Source: WTFY01 sp965205685
Lineage (GTDB): Bacteria; Pseudomonadota; Gammaproteobacteria; UBA4575
Direction of reading: 5' to 3'
DNA length: 64,000 nucleotides
Assembly: GCA_965205685.1 (NCBI GenBank)
Contig: OZ242174.1
Coordinates: 1,364,001 to 1,428,000 of the forward strand
Made by a program: the position numbers and the translations under genes. Below the pieces are notes generated by a model. It did not search any database, was not told the origin of the DNA, and was given only the letters and a program-made list of their open reading frames with translations. Positions 24,013-31,623 of the stretch are shown here, piece after piece (the first letter of the stretch is position 1; each line of letters starts with the position of its first letter).

Positions 24013-25080
24013 ATGGTCGCCAAAAAAACAGCCAGTCGAAAAAAAGCCGTAAGCAAGAAGAAATCGGCTGCCGGAAAACGCACTGTTGCCAGAAAGACAA
24101 CCTCTCGCAGGGTGCCGGTTAAAAAGAAGACCGTGACCAAGCGTAAAAGCCAGTCAAAGAAAAGACCAGCCGCCAAGAAAAAGGTAGCTGCTCCCAAAAA
24201 GGCGCCTGCCAAAAAACGCACCGCTGCCAAAAAGAGGGTGACCCGAAAAACGGCGGCCAAAAAGAAAGCACCGACCAGAAAGGCGACTGCTTCCGCCAAA
24301 CGGCCCGCCGCCAAAAGAAAAGCTGCGCCGAAACAAAAAGCCGCTGCCAAGAAAAAGGTAGCTGCTCCCAAAAAGGCGCCTGCCAAAAAACGCACCGCTG
24401 CCAAAAAGAGGGTGACCCGAAAAACGGCGGCCAAAAAGAAAGCACCGACCAGAAAGGCGACTGCTTCCGCCAAACGGCCCACCACCAAAAGAAAAGCTGC
24501 GCCGAAACAAAAAGCCGCTGCCAAGAGAAAGGCACCGGTCAGACGGAAGGCTGTCGCCAAAAAACAAACTGCTGCAAAAGCGGATACGAGAAAAGCCCAG
24601 CTTGTCAAAGAAGCGAAGAAGAAAAAACGTATCGAACTGCTAAAGAAAAAGCGTGCAGCCGTCAATCTGCCGGTAGAGGGCGTTCCGGCCTACACCATGC
24701 ACCGGGGTGAAAGTTACATGAGCCCCAATCAATTGGCGCATTTCCGTACAAAATTGCTGCAGTGGAAGCAGGACCTCCTTGATGAGGTCAGCCGAACCGT
24801 TGACCACATGAAAAAAGACGCAAGCCAGTTTGCCGACCCCGCGGATCGGGCAACGCAAGAAGAGGAATTCAGTCTGGAATTGCGAACGCGCGACCGTGAA
24901 GGAAAGCTGGTTCGCAAGATCAACCAGACGCTGGCTGCGATTGATGCAGACGAATATGGTTACTGCGAGTCCTGCGGTGTGGAAATAGGGATAGAGCGGC
25001 TAGAGGCCCGTCCCACGGCCACCCTGTGCATCGACTGTAAGACGTTACAGGAAATCAAGGAAAAACAGAGCTTTACATGA
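24013..25080 (+). CDS. dksA: DksA transcription factor fused to a histone H1-like Lys/Ala-rich N-terminal domain
   Basis: A 355-residue protein. About residues 225-355 are a complete DksA: the coiled-coil with tip residues DPADRATQEEEFSLELR (the Asp and Ala that contact RNA polymerase are kept), then a four-cysteine zinc finger with Cys318, Cys321, Cys339 and Cys342, almost identical to E. coli. The first ~215 residues are K/A/R/P-rich and lack acidic residues over long stretches, like eukaryotic H1 tails and bacterial H1-like proteins such as AlgP. Two 58-residue tandem copies (54-111 and 112-169) make up half of it. Ordinary DksA is about 150 residues. An internal ATG at 24718 with GGGGTG upstream could yield DksA without the tail. 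It should bind RNA polymerase and nucleic acid; joint function is inference. Confidence 0.93.
   Translation: MVAKKTASRKKAVSKKKSAAGKRTVARKTTSRRVPVKKKTVTKRKSQSKKRPAAKKKVAAPKKAPAKKRTAAKKRVTRKTAAKKKAPTRKATASAKRPAAKRKAAPKQKAAAKKKVAAPKKAPAKKRTAAKKRVTRKTAAKKKAPTRKATASAKRPTTKRKAAPKQKAAAKRKAPVRRKAVAKKQTAAKADTRKAQLVKEAKKKKRIELLKKKRAAVNLPVEGVPAYTMHRGESYMSPNQLAHFRTKLLQWKQDLLDEVSRTVDHMKKDASQFADPADRATQEEEFSLELRTRDREGKLVRKINQTLAAIDADEYGYCESCGVEIGIERLEARPTATLCIDCKTLQEIKEKQSFT
24172..24519 (+). repeat. 174-bp tandem duplication inside the dksA fusion gene
   Basis: Copy 1 is 24172-24345 and copy 2 is 24346-24519. By eye they differ at two bases only (GCCGCC in copy 1, ACCACC in copy 2, changing Ala-Ala to Thr-Thr). 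The length is a multiple of three, so the frame is kept. The near identity, including third codon positions, points to a recent duplication or to ongoing homogenisation. Confidence 0.95.
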
Positions 25081-25178
25081 GCTTCTTTCGGCTTTGATGA
25101 AGCCTTGTGAAGGGTGCAGTCCATGCGCCTGCAGACGGAAAGCCATGCAGCTTCTTACTGCAAACCACACATACGAGA

Positions 25179-26276
25179 CTAGTTCGTGCCGCGTCCCCCT
25201 GGCATCGTGCTAGCATCCAGGAACTTGTCAAAGAATATGTTCTCTTTTTTCATCCCCTGTGCGACCATCACTTCAATGGCCGCATCGATCATGGGCGGCG
25301 GTCCACACAGATAGCCTTGAGACTCACTCAAGGTCAATTTCCCGGTGTCTACATAAGCAGACTGGAGATAGTCTGTCACCAGCCCTCGTGCTCCTTGCCA
25401 GTCACTGTCCTCGGGTTCCATATTCAGGACGGGGACAAACTCGAATGAGTTGTCCGGATTCCATTTCGAGCCAATTTCCTCCATCTCCGCAAGGCAATAC
25501 AGGTCTTTCTGGGTCCTGGCACCGAACAGGAACAGGCAGTCCCGTGTGATCTGCTCATTCACCGCAGATTCCAAAATCGCTTTTATAGAGCTGATACCGC
25601 TGCCTCCTGCAACACAAACGATCGGAGCCGGTTCCGGGCGTAACCAGAAATGGCCGTATGGTCCGGCTACAGTAACCTTTGCACCCGTGCGATCTTCCTT
25701 GAACAGCCATTCTGTAAATTCACCCCCCGGGACCAGGCGGACAAAAAACGTCATTTCATTTTCTGCCTCATTTTCCGGCGCCTTGGCAAAGGAATAGGAC
25801 CGTGGATTGCTGAGGTCGGGTACGCTGATCTCTGCATACTGGCCTGCAATACCGCTGCGCTGTGGTAAGGAGTACAAGGACTGCACGACGATCTCCTTGA
25901 TGTCATGCGTCAAGTCCGTAACGCGGGCAAGCTGCCCCTCAAAGCTGACGACCTGATGTGCATGGGATGCATCTTCCAGTTCAACCTCAACTTCGATATC
26001 GGTTTTCAGCCTGGTCTGACATGCCAGAATCCAGCCTTCCTTCAGCTGATCAGGATCAAGGACATAGGTAAAATCAGTCAGTGACTTGGTTTTACCTTTT
26101 TTCAGAATGCATTTACAGGAGGTGCAGCTTCCTACGCGGCAATCATGCGGCCAGGGTATCCCAAGTTCCAAGGCAGCATTGAGTAAATTGTCTCCGGCCT
26201 TGACTGTAAACTGATGCTCTCCGGAATTGATGTCCGCTTGCCAGTCTTTTTTGGTGCCGCCAAAAAATTTAAACAT
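25179..26276 (-). CDS. 2Fe-2S/FAD oxidoreductase (ferredoxin-NAD(P)H reductase type)
   Basis: A 365-residue electron-transfer flavoprotein. The N-terminal plant-type 2Fe-2S domain has Cys46, Cys51, Cys54 and Cys86. A ferredoxin-reductase FAD domain follows with Arg159-Ser-Tyr-Ser, then an NAD(P) domain with VCVAGGSGISSIKA and the CGPPPM motif near the C-terminus. This order is that of reductase components of oxygenases (phenol hydroxylase, benzoate dioxygenase, CDP-6-deoxyglucoseen reductase relatives). No oxygenase gene is adjacent, so the partner is unknown. The small ferredoxin-like gene about 470 nt upstream on the same strand is one candidate. Confidence 0.85.
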   Translation of the reverse strand: MFKFFGGTKKDWQADINSGEHQFTVKAGDNLLNAALELGIPWPHDCRVGSCTSCKCILKKGKTKSLTDFTYVLDPDQLKEGWILACQTRLKTDIEVEVELEDASHAHQVVSFEGQLARVTDLTHDIKEIVVQSLYSLPQRSGIAGQYAEISVPDLSNPRSYSFAKAPENEAENEMTFFVRLVPGGEFTEWLFKEDRTGAKVTVAGPYGHFWLRPEPAPIVCVAGGSGISSIKAILESAVNEQITRDCLFLFGARTQKDLYCLAEMEEIGSKWNPDNSFEFVPVLNMEPEDSDWQGARGLVTDYLQSAYVDTGKLTLSESQGYLCGPPPMIDAAIEVMVAQGMKKENIFFDKFLDASTMPGGRGTN

Positions 26277-26747
26277 GATCCCTAAACCAAGGCTGGTGTT
26301 TGATTTGGTGCTGCAAATACCGGTTATGTGAACTCAAAGGATGCGCTTTAGTTGTGAATCGAAATGTTTGTCTCCATTTCTGATTTAACATCATCTGTCT
26401 GTCACAGACAAGGCAAAGGGATTTCCCTTCAGCACCTGATCAATCACAGCAGTCACCCGCCCACGAACACCATGGTATGGCAAGGCTGTTTCCGTGTTTG
26501 GGAGGAGGAGCGTGCCGGTATACACCCGATTGGTCTGCCAGACGATTTACTCCAGACCTGCCGAAACTGCCCGTTTACACATTGCCAGGAAACGCTTCCC
26601 CGTGCCTGGCGATTCGGACTCCCACTAAAAGACATTGCCAAGCACTTGACAAGCCGCAGGTATGGGCTGGTTGCAACTTGCGCCAGCCCTCCCAGGCTCG
26701 AAGGATCAATTGGATGCTTTTAGTGCCGAGTGCTGCAACTAAGGCTG
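26277..26747. other. 470-base interval without a confident gene
   Basis: A plus-strand frame from an ATG at 26472 to 26723 encodes 83 residues with a CRNCPFTHC cluster, but it has no ribosome binding site and no family match that I recognise. I see no RNA gene or clear terminator. The promoter of the downstream flavoprotein gene is probably in the right-hand part. Confidence 0.35.
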
Positions 26748-26927
26748 CTATTCCTCGATCTGCAATGCTCCGGATGGACACTTGGAGACGGTTTCACGAA
26801 TCTCCGCCTCAGGCGCAGCACTCGTATCAATTACAAATTGTCCGTCTTCCACCTTGAACACCGTAGGGGAACCTTTCACACATTCTCCGGCGTGAATACA
26901 GGTATTTGCGTCATATGTTACTTTCAT
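26748..26927 (-). CDS. Small ferredoxin-like protein (Fer4_19/YjdI type)
   Basis: A 59-residue protein beginning MKVTYDANTCIHAGECVKG and containing SKCPSGALQI near the end. The pattern Cys10-x5-Cys16 ... Cys50-Pro-Ser-Gly-Ala-Leu matches the divergent 4Fe-4S mono-cluster family represented by E. coli YjdI. It has a good ribosome binding site (AGGA nine bases before the ATG). Being so short, it is easily missed. It precedes the 2Fe-2S flavoprotein gene on the same strand and may pass electrons in the same chain, but the 470-nt gap weakens that. Confidence 0.85.
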   Translation of the reverse strand: MKVTYDANTCIHAGECVKGSPTVFKVEDGQFVIDTSAAPEAEIRETVSKCPSGALQIEE

Positions 26928-27223
26928 CGTAAGTTTCCTCCATCTTACTTTTTGGACCAGCTTGACTGCTTGCGGCCGTAATTTTCGAGTAGTTATAGCT
27001 CCCTAAAAAGACACACCCTTATCTCCTGCGGTAAACACGAAATAAAGTCAGTGGACTTCATATGCAATCGCCCGAAAGTATATCACCCTTGCAGATTCAA
27101 AGGTAATGCCACCCAGATGGACATGTCCGCACCGCACCCCATCCCGATGCCAGAATCAAGTGATGCACCTTCTCGCATCTGTCCCGTTTGCCTTTCGGCG
27201 TATCTGGGATAGGAACAGGCCCA

Positions 27224-27622
27224 CTAATCCTGTTTGGAATCAAACTCCAAAGAGACAGAATTTATACAGTATCTGAGATGTGTGGGAGGGGGCCCATCAT
27301 TGAACACATGCCCCAGGTGAGATCCGCAGCTGCTGCATATCACTTCTGTTGCCCTGCTGAAGAGTCCAAGATCTGGGCGCGTGGCTACACTCTGCTGGTC
27401 CAAAGGCTGCCAGAAACTCGGCCAGCCGGTGCCTGAATCATATTTGGCTTGAGAATCGAACAAGGGTGCCTTGCAACACACACATCGATAGATGCCGGCA
27501 TCCTTGAGATTCCAGTATTCGCCGCTGAAAGGAGGCTCTGTACCCTTTTGCCTGCACACCCAGAATTGTTCCGGTGTCAGTTGCTGCCGCCATTCTTTTT
27601 TTGACTTTTTAACCTTTGTCAA
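27224..27622 (-). CDS. msrB: Peptide-methionine (R)-S-oxide reductase
   Basis: A 132-residue MsrB that reduces the R form of methionine sulfoxide in proteins. It has the zinc site Cys47, Cys50, Cys96 and Cys99, and the catalytic Cys119 in RYCINSVSL. The position where many MsrB proteins carry a resolving cysteine reads SVAT, so regeneration probably uses a one-cysteine mechanism. There is no signal peptide. It lies about 50 nt beyond the pnp stop on the same strand. Confidence 0.93.
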   Translation of the reverse strand: MTKVKKSKKEWRQQLTPEQFWVCRQKGTEPPFSGEYWNLKDAGIYRCVCCKAPLFDSQAKYDSGTGWPSFWQPLDQQSVATRPDLGLFSRATEVICSSCGSHLGHVFNDGPPPTHLRYCINSVSLEFDSKQD

Positions 27623-27674
27623 TGTCCCGAAAACCGAGGCCGCCCATGGAACACGGGCTTACGAATGTTCATTC

Positions 27675-29756
27675 TCAATGCTCAATGGCTTTCATGCTTA
27701 ACCTGACGCGGCCCTGCTTGTCAATTTCAAGCACTTTCACCTTGATGATATCCCCCTCCGAGAGTTCATCCGCCACGCTGTCGACTCGCTCATGTGAGAT
27801 TTGTGAAATATGAACAAGCCCATCCTTGCCTGGCAGCACGCTTACGAAAGCCCCGAAATCCATGATCTTCACGACTTTTCCTTCATAGATCTTACCGACT
27901 TCCACATCAGCCGTGATCTCTTCGATTCGGCGTTTGGCATCGTCTCCTGCAGCCTTATCCACGGACGCAATACGAACCACCCCGTCGTCGTCGATGTCTA
28001 TGGTGGTCCCCGTCTCTTCTGTCAGTGCCCGTATGGTTGCACCGCCCTTGCCGATTACGTCGCGTATCTTGTCAGGGTTGATCTTGAGAACCGTAAACCT
28101 CGGCGCATGTTCGGACATCTCCTCGCGTGGGGCCGGGATGACAGCATTCATTTCCCCGAGTATATGTGACAACCCTTCACAGGCCTGCTTGATCGCAATC
28201 TCCATAATCTCCCGCGTGATGCCTTCAATTTTGATGTCCATTTGCAGTGCAGTGATGCCCTGCTCTGTTCCTGCTACCTTGAAATCCATGTCGCCCAGGT
28301 GATCCTCATCACCCAGGATATCCGTGAGAACCGCAAAGCTTTCACCCTCCTTGATCAAGCCCATGGCAATTCCCGCAACCGGTGCCTTGATGGGGACGCC
28401 CGAATCCATCAGGGAGAGGCTGGTACCACAAACACTGGCCATGGAACTGGAACCATTCGATTCCGTAATTTCAGACACCACCCGGATCACATAAGGAAAG
28501 TCATCTTCGCCTGGAACCACAGCCCGTATGCCACGCTTGGCCAGTTTCCCATGCCCGATCTCACGGCGTTTCGGCGATCCAACCATGCCCGTTTCCCCTA
28601 CACAGTAAGGTGGGAAATTATAGTGCAGCATGAAGTTGTCCTTGAACTCACCCTCTATGGCATCAATTATCTGTGCATCCCGGCCTGTGCCCAGGGTCGT
28701 CGCGACCAGGGCCTGGGTTTCTCCACGTGTGAAAAGGGCACTGCCGTGAACCCGGGGCAAAATCCCTACCCGGACACCAATTGGGCGAACCGTGCTTCGG
28801 TCCCGTCCATCAATGCGAGGCTCACCCGCCAAAATCCGGCTGCGCACGATATCTTTCTCAAGCTTGCTGAAGGCTCCAAGAATCTCCGCTTCGCTCGATC
28901 CCTCCGCTTCACCCGCCAGGGAGTCCAGCAGTTGACTGCGTATTTCGCCAACCTTGTTCTGGCGTTCGACCTTTTCAGCAATCTGGTACGCTTCACCGAG
29001 GTTCTCGCGACACTGGCCATTGACCTGGTCAACCAGGGATTCATCGGTGTGCGGGGCTTGCCAGTCCCATGCCGGCTTGCCGGCTTCCTGTGCAAACTCC
29101 TTGATTGCCTGAATGGCTTTCTGGAGTTGCTCATGGCCAAACATCACCGCGCCCAGCATTGTTTCCTGCGGGAGAATGTCAGCTTCGGACTCCACCATCA
29201 AAACTGCACTCTCCGTGCCAGCCACAACCAGGTCCAGCCTGGAATTTTTCAACTGATAGTTGTCCGGGTTGAGCACATAGTTACCATCCACGTAACCCAC
29301 TCTGGCTGCACCTATCGTCCCGTTGAAGGGGATACCGGATATTGCCAGTGCAGCAGAAGCGCCGAGCAGGGCCGGCACGTCCGGGTCGATGGCCGTGTTC
29401 ATGGACACCACCGTCGCGATGATTTGCACTTCGTTGAGAAACCCTTTTGGGAACATCGGTCGAAGCGGACGGTCAATAAGCCGCGAGGTCAGCGTCTCCT
29501 TTTCAGACGGGCGGCCTTCCCGCTTGAAGAAACCGCCGGGTATCTTTCCTGCCGCGTACGTCTTTTCCTGATAATTGATGGTCAGCGGGAACCAATCCCG
29601 GTTAGGATCCGGCTCTTTCCTGGCTACAGCTGTAACAAGAACCGATGTCTCGCCCATGTCAACAAGCACGGCACCATCTGCCTGGCGTGCAATTTCACCA
29701 GTCTCCAATGTGACTTGGTGATCCCCATATGAAAATGACTTTGTAACTTTACTCAC
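27675..29756 (-). CDS. pnp: Polyribonucleotide nucleotidyltransferase
   Basis: A 693-residue PNPase, a phosphorolytic 3'-5' exoribonuclease of the degradosome. It shows two RNase PH-like cores (the first opening with GAVLVDMGETSVLVTAV; the second with RGETQALVATTLGT and NFPPYCVGETG), the KH domain (KIRDVIGKGGATIRALTEE) and the S1 domain (GKIYEGKVVKIMDFGAFVSV). Length is typical. It follows rpsO with 155 nt between, as in E. coli, where that gap carries a terminator and an RNase III site for PNPase autoregulation. Here a GGGGG/CCCCC hairpin lies at 29885-29904. Confidence 0.96.
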   Translation of the reverse strand: MSKVTKSFSYGDHQVTLETGEIARQADGAVLVDMGETSVLVTAVARKEPDPNRDWFPLTINYQEKTYAAGKIPGGFFKREGRPSEKETLTSRLIDRPLRPMFPKGFLNEVQIIATVVSMNTAIDPDVPALLGASAALAISGIPFNGTIGAARVGYVDGNYVLNPDNYQLKNSRLDLVVAGTESAVLMVESEADILPQETMLGAVMFGHEQLQKAIQAIKEFAQEAGKPAWDWQAPHTDESLVDQVNGQCRENLGEAYQIAEKVERQNKVGEIRSQLLDSLAGEAEGSSEAEILGAFSKLEKDIVRSRILAGEPRIDGRDRSTVRPIGVRVGILPRVHGSALFTRGETQALVATTLGTGRDAQIIDAIEGEFKDNFMLHYNFPPYCVGETGMVGSPKRREIGHGKLAKRGIRAVVPGEDDFPYVIRVVSEITESNGSSSMASVCGTSLSLMDSGVPIKAPVAGIAMGLIKEGESFAVLTDILGDEDHLGDMDFKVAGTEQGITALQMDIKIEGITREIMEIAIKQACEGLSHILGEMNAVIPAPREEMSEHAPRFTVLKINPDKIRDVIGKGGATIRALTEETGTTIDIDDDGVVRIASVDKAAGDDAKRRIEEITADVEVGKIYEGKVVKIMDFGAFVSVLPGKDGLVHISQISHERVDSVADELSEGDIIKVKVLEIDKQGRVRLSMKAIEH

Positions 29757-29884
29757 TGTTTAATTCCATTTATTGAATAGCTGATTTAAAACACATGCCC
29801 CATGAAGGCAGCAGCCCGCATCAGGCTGTGAAATAGATGCATGCTGTAATTCTTGCACACCCCTCATTACTTACCTGCCAACTT

Positions 29885-29904
29885 CCCCCTGCCAACATGG
29901 GGGG
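29885..29904 (-). promoter_or_regulatory. Hairpin between rpsO and pnp
   Basis: The minus strand reads CCCCCC, ATGTTGGCA, GGGGG: a 5-6 bp G-C stem seven bases after the rpsO stop. No T run follows, so it is more likely a processing or stability element than a terminator. Confidence 0.35.
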
Positions 29905-29911
29905 CTGTCCG

Positions 29912-30181
29912 TTAGCGCCTTAGCCCAAGAGAACTGATCAGTTCCTGGTATTTTTTCTGATTTTTTTTGCGCAAGTAATCAAGAAGTTTGCGACGTTGAT
30001 TAACCATCTTCAGCAAGCCATGGCGAGAGTGATGGTCTTTCTTGTGTGTCTCGAGATGCCCGCTTAAGTGTGAGATGCGCGCTGACAAAAGTGCAACCTG
30101 CACTTCGGGAGAACCGGTGTCGGTTTTGTCGCGCTGATACTCCTTAACAATCTTTGATTTTTCTGCTGCAACAAATGCCAT
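29912..30181 (-). CDS. rpsO: 30S ribosomal protein S15
   Basis: An 89-residue S15 that binds 16S rRNA and 23S rRNA at an intersubunit bridge. The signature DTGSPEVQVALLSARISHL and HHSRHGLLKMVNQRRKLLDY are present, with the basic C-terminus. Length equals that of E. coli. It lies between truB and pnp in the conserved order. Confidence 0.97.
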   Translation of the reverse strand: MAFVAAEKSKIVKEYQRDKTDTGSPEVQVALLSARISHLSGHLETHKKDHHSRHGLLKMVNQRRKLLDYLRKKNQKKYQELISSLGLRR

Positions 30182-30335
30182 GTTTCTGTATTGCCTGTTT
30201 CACCACTTGCTTGTGGGTACGTTTAACCTGCGTATGGGCGGCGATTCTACCATGTAAGCCCTTACAAACAAGGATAAATATGTAAGGCCTGATCTTGTGG
30301 CACGATTCCCCGTACCCGGGTCATGCCCTGCTGTT

Positions 30336-31244
30336 TCAGCTCAGGCATTTGGAAACGATTCGCCCATCCTCCTGAACGGTTCCCACTCCATAAAAGCGGT
30401 TGTTCACATCATAAATCCTGACAATTTCCCCGGGTGGAGACTCATGTATTTGGACTGGACGGCCATAGCGGGCCTCTTCCATCATGTACTCGTCAAATGC
30501 CAGTGCAGGCCAAGACTGCAGGGCAGCATCGACGGGGAGCAACAGCCTGTCCAGTGAAGAAAAATCCGTATCGGCGGATTTCTCCAGTTTTTCCAGCGTG
30601 CGCATGACCGGGTCCACAAATGGGCCGAGCCCCGTGCGCCTCAACTCGACCACGTAAGCACCGCAACCCAGAGCTTTGCCCAAGTCCTCGACCAGCGTCC
30701 GGACATAGGTTCCCTTTGAACAGTGCACGTCAGCATACAAGAGATCATCTTCCCTTCGAGTGATTTCCAGCCGGTATACCTTGACTGCTCTCGGAGGGCG
30801 TGTGACCTCGACCCCCTGCCTGGCTAACCGGTATAACCGGGTCCCCTGATGCTTCAGGGCAGAATACATGGGCGGGACCTGCTCAATCTCACCGGTCAGG
30901 CACTGGATGGCCTGCCGGACCTGCTCATCGGTTACCGTGGAGGCATCCTGTTCACGGGTGATACGACCGTCCGCATCGCCGGTATCAGTCGTTGCACCCA
31001 GCCTCAGCAGCACCTTGTAATGCTTGTCCGAAGTTAACAGAAAGTCAGAAATTTTTGTGGCTCGCCCAAAGCAGACTGTCAGCAGGCCGGTGGCAAGTGG
31101 ATCCAGGCTTCCGGTATGGCCGGCCTTGTCCGCATTGAAGAGTCTTTTCGCTTTTTGCAATGCCCGGTTGGAAGTCATGCCGGATGGCTTGTCCAGAAGC
31201 AGCAAGCCGTTGAGTGTGCGCCCCTTGCGCTTGCGCCTGGGCAT
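30336..31244 (-). CDS. truB: tRNA pseudouridine(55) synthase
   Basis: A 302-residue enzyme making pseudouridine 55 in the T loop of tRNAs. The catalytic Asp48 sits in GHTGSLDPLATG. The KPSGMTSN motif near residue 20, and YSALKHQGTRLYRLARQGV with the conserved Tyr and Arg, are seen; a PUA-like region closes the protein. It starts three bases after the rbfA stop, so the two are coupled. Confidence 0.95.
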   Translation of the reverse strand: MPRRKRKGRTLNGLLLLDKPSGMTSNRALQKAKRLFNADKAGHTGSLDPLATGLLTVCFGRATKISDFLLTSDKHYKVLLRLGATTDTGDADGRITREQDASTVTDEQVRQAIQCLTGEIEQVPPMYSALKHQGTRLYRLARQGVEVTRPPRAVKVYRLEITRREDDLLYADVHCSKGTYVRTLVEDLGKALGCGAYVVELRRTGLGPFVDPVMRTLEKLEKSADTDFSSLDRLLLPVDAALQSWPALAFDEYMMEEARYGRPVQIHESPPGEIVRIYDVNNRFYGVGTVQEDGRIVSKCLS

Positions 31245-31247
31245 GGA

Positions 31248-31598
31248 TTATCGGTTGGCGCTGCTTTCTATCAGCTTTTCGATGCGTGCGCTCTTTGTCT
31301 CGGTATCGTCAACGATAAAGCGCAGCCGCGGGATTTTGCGCAAGTTCAGCCGGTTACTCAGTCTTGTACGCAAGAAGCCACTGGCACTTTGCAGGCCTTT
31401 CAGGCTTTCGGTTGCATCCTGGCGGATATCCAGATGGCTGAAATAGACCTTTGCCAGGCTGAGATCCTTGCTGACCACAATGTCGTAAATGACAATTTCA
31501 GGAATTCGGGGATCCTTTACCTCTGCACGCAGCAAAGCAGCCAGTTCGCGGCTCAACTGTTCCCCGATACGCAGCGGCCTGAAAGATTCTTGTTGCAT
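31248..31598 (-). CDS. rbfA: Ribosome-binding factor A
   Basis: A 116-residue KH-fold factor that binds the 30S subunit during 16S rRNA maturation and aids cold adaptation. Family stretches are RIGEQLSRELAALLRAEVKD, LSLAKVYFSHLD and IPRLRFIVDDT. The frame is open from a TTG at 31640, but the ATG at 31598 has GGAGG upstream and aligns with the E. coli start. It lies 25 nt downstream of infB. Confidence 0.93.
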   Translation of the reverse strand: MQQESFRPLRIGEQLSRELAALLRAEVKDPRIPEIVIYDIVVSKDLSLAKVYFSHLDIRQDATESLKGLQSASGFLRTRLSNRLNLRKIPRLRFIVDDTETKSARIEKLIESSANR

Positions 31599-31623
31599 TC
31601 GACAAAAGGACCCTCCGGAATTC

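Noticed and set aside
24172..24519. CRISPR or satellite array
   Set aside because: Only two 174-bp copies, in frame and coding; no short spaced repeats.
24119..24567. Minus-strand frames opposite the H1-like repeat (Phe/Trp/Leu-rich repeats)
   Set aside because: Their repetitive look merely mirrors the duplicated Lys/Ala-rich coding sequence.
26472..26723. 83-codon frame with CRNCPFTHC
   Set aside because: No ribosome binding site, no match to a known zinc or Fe-S family, and composition unlike the neighbouring genes; kept only as a note on the interval.
28242..29732. 496-codon frame opposite pnp
   Set aside because: Entirely antisense to PNPase and without family features.
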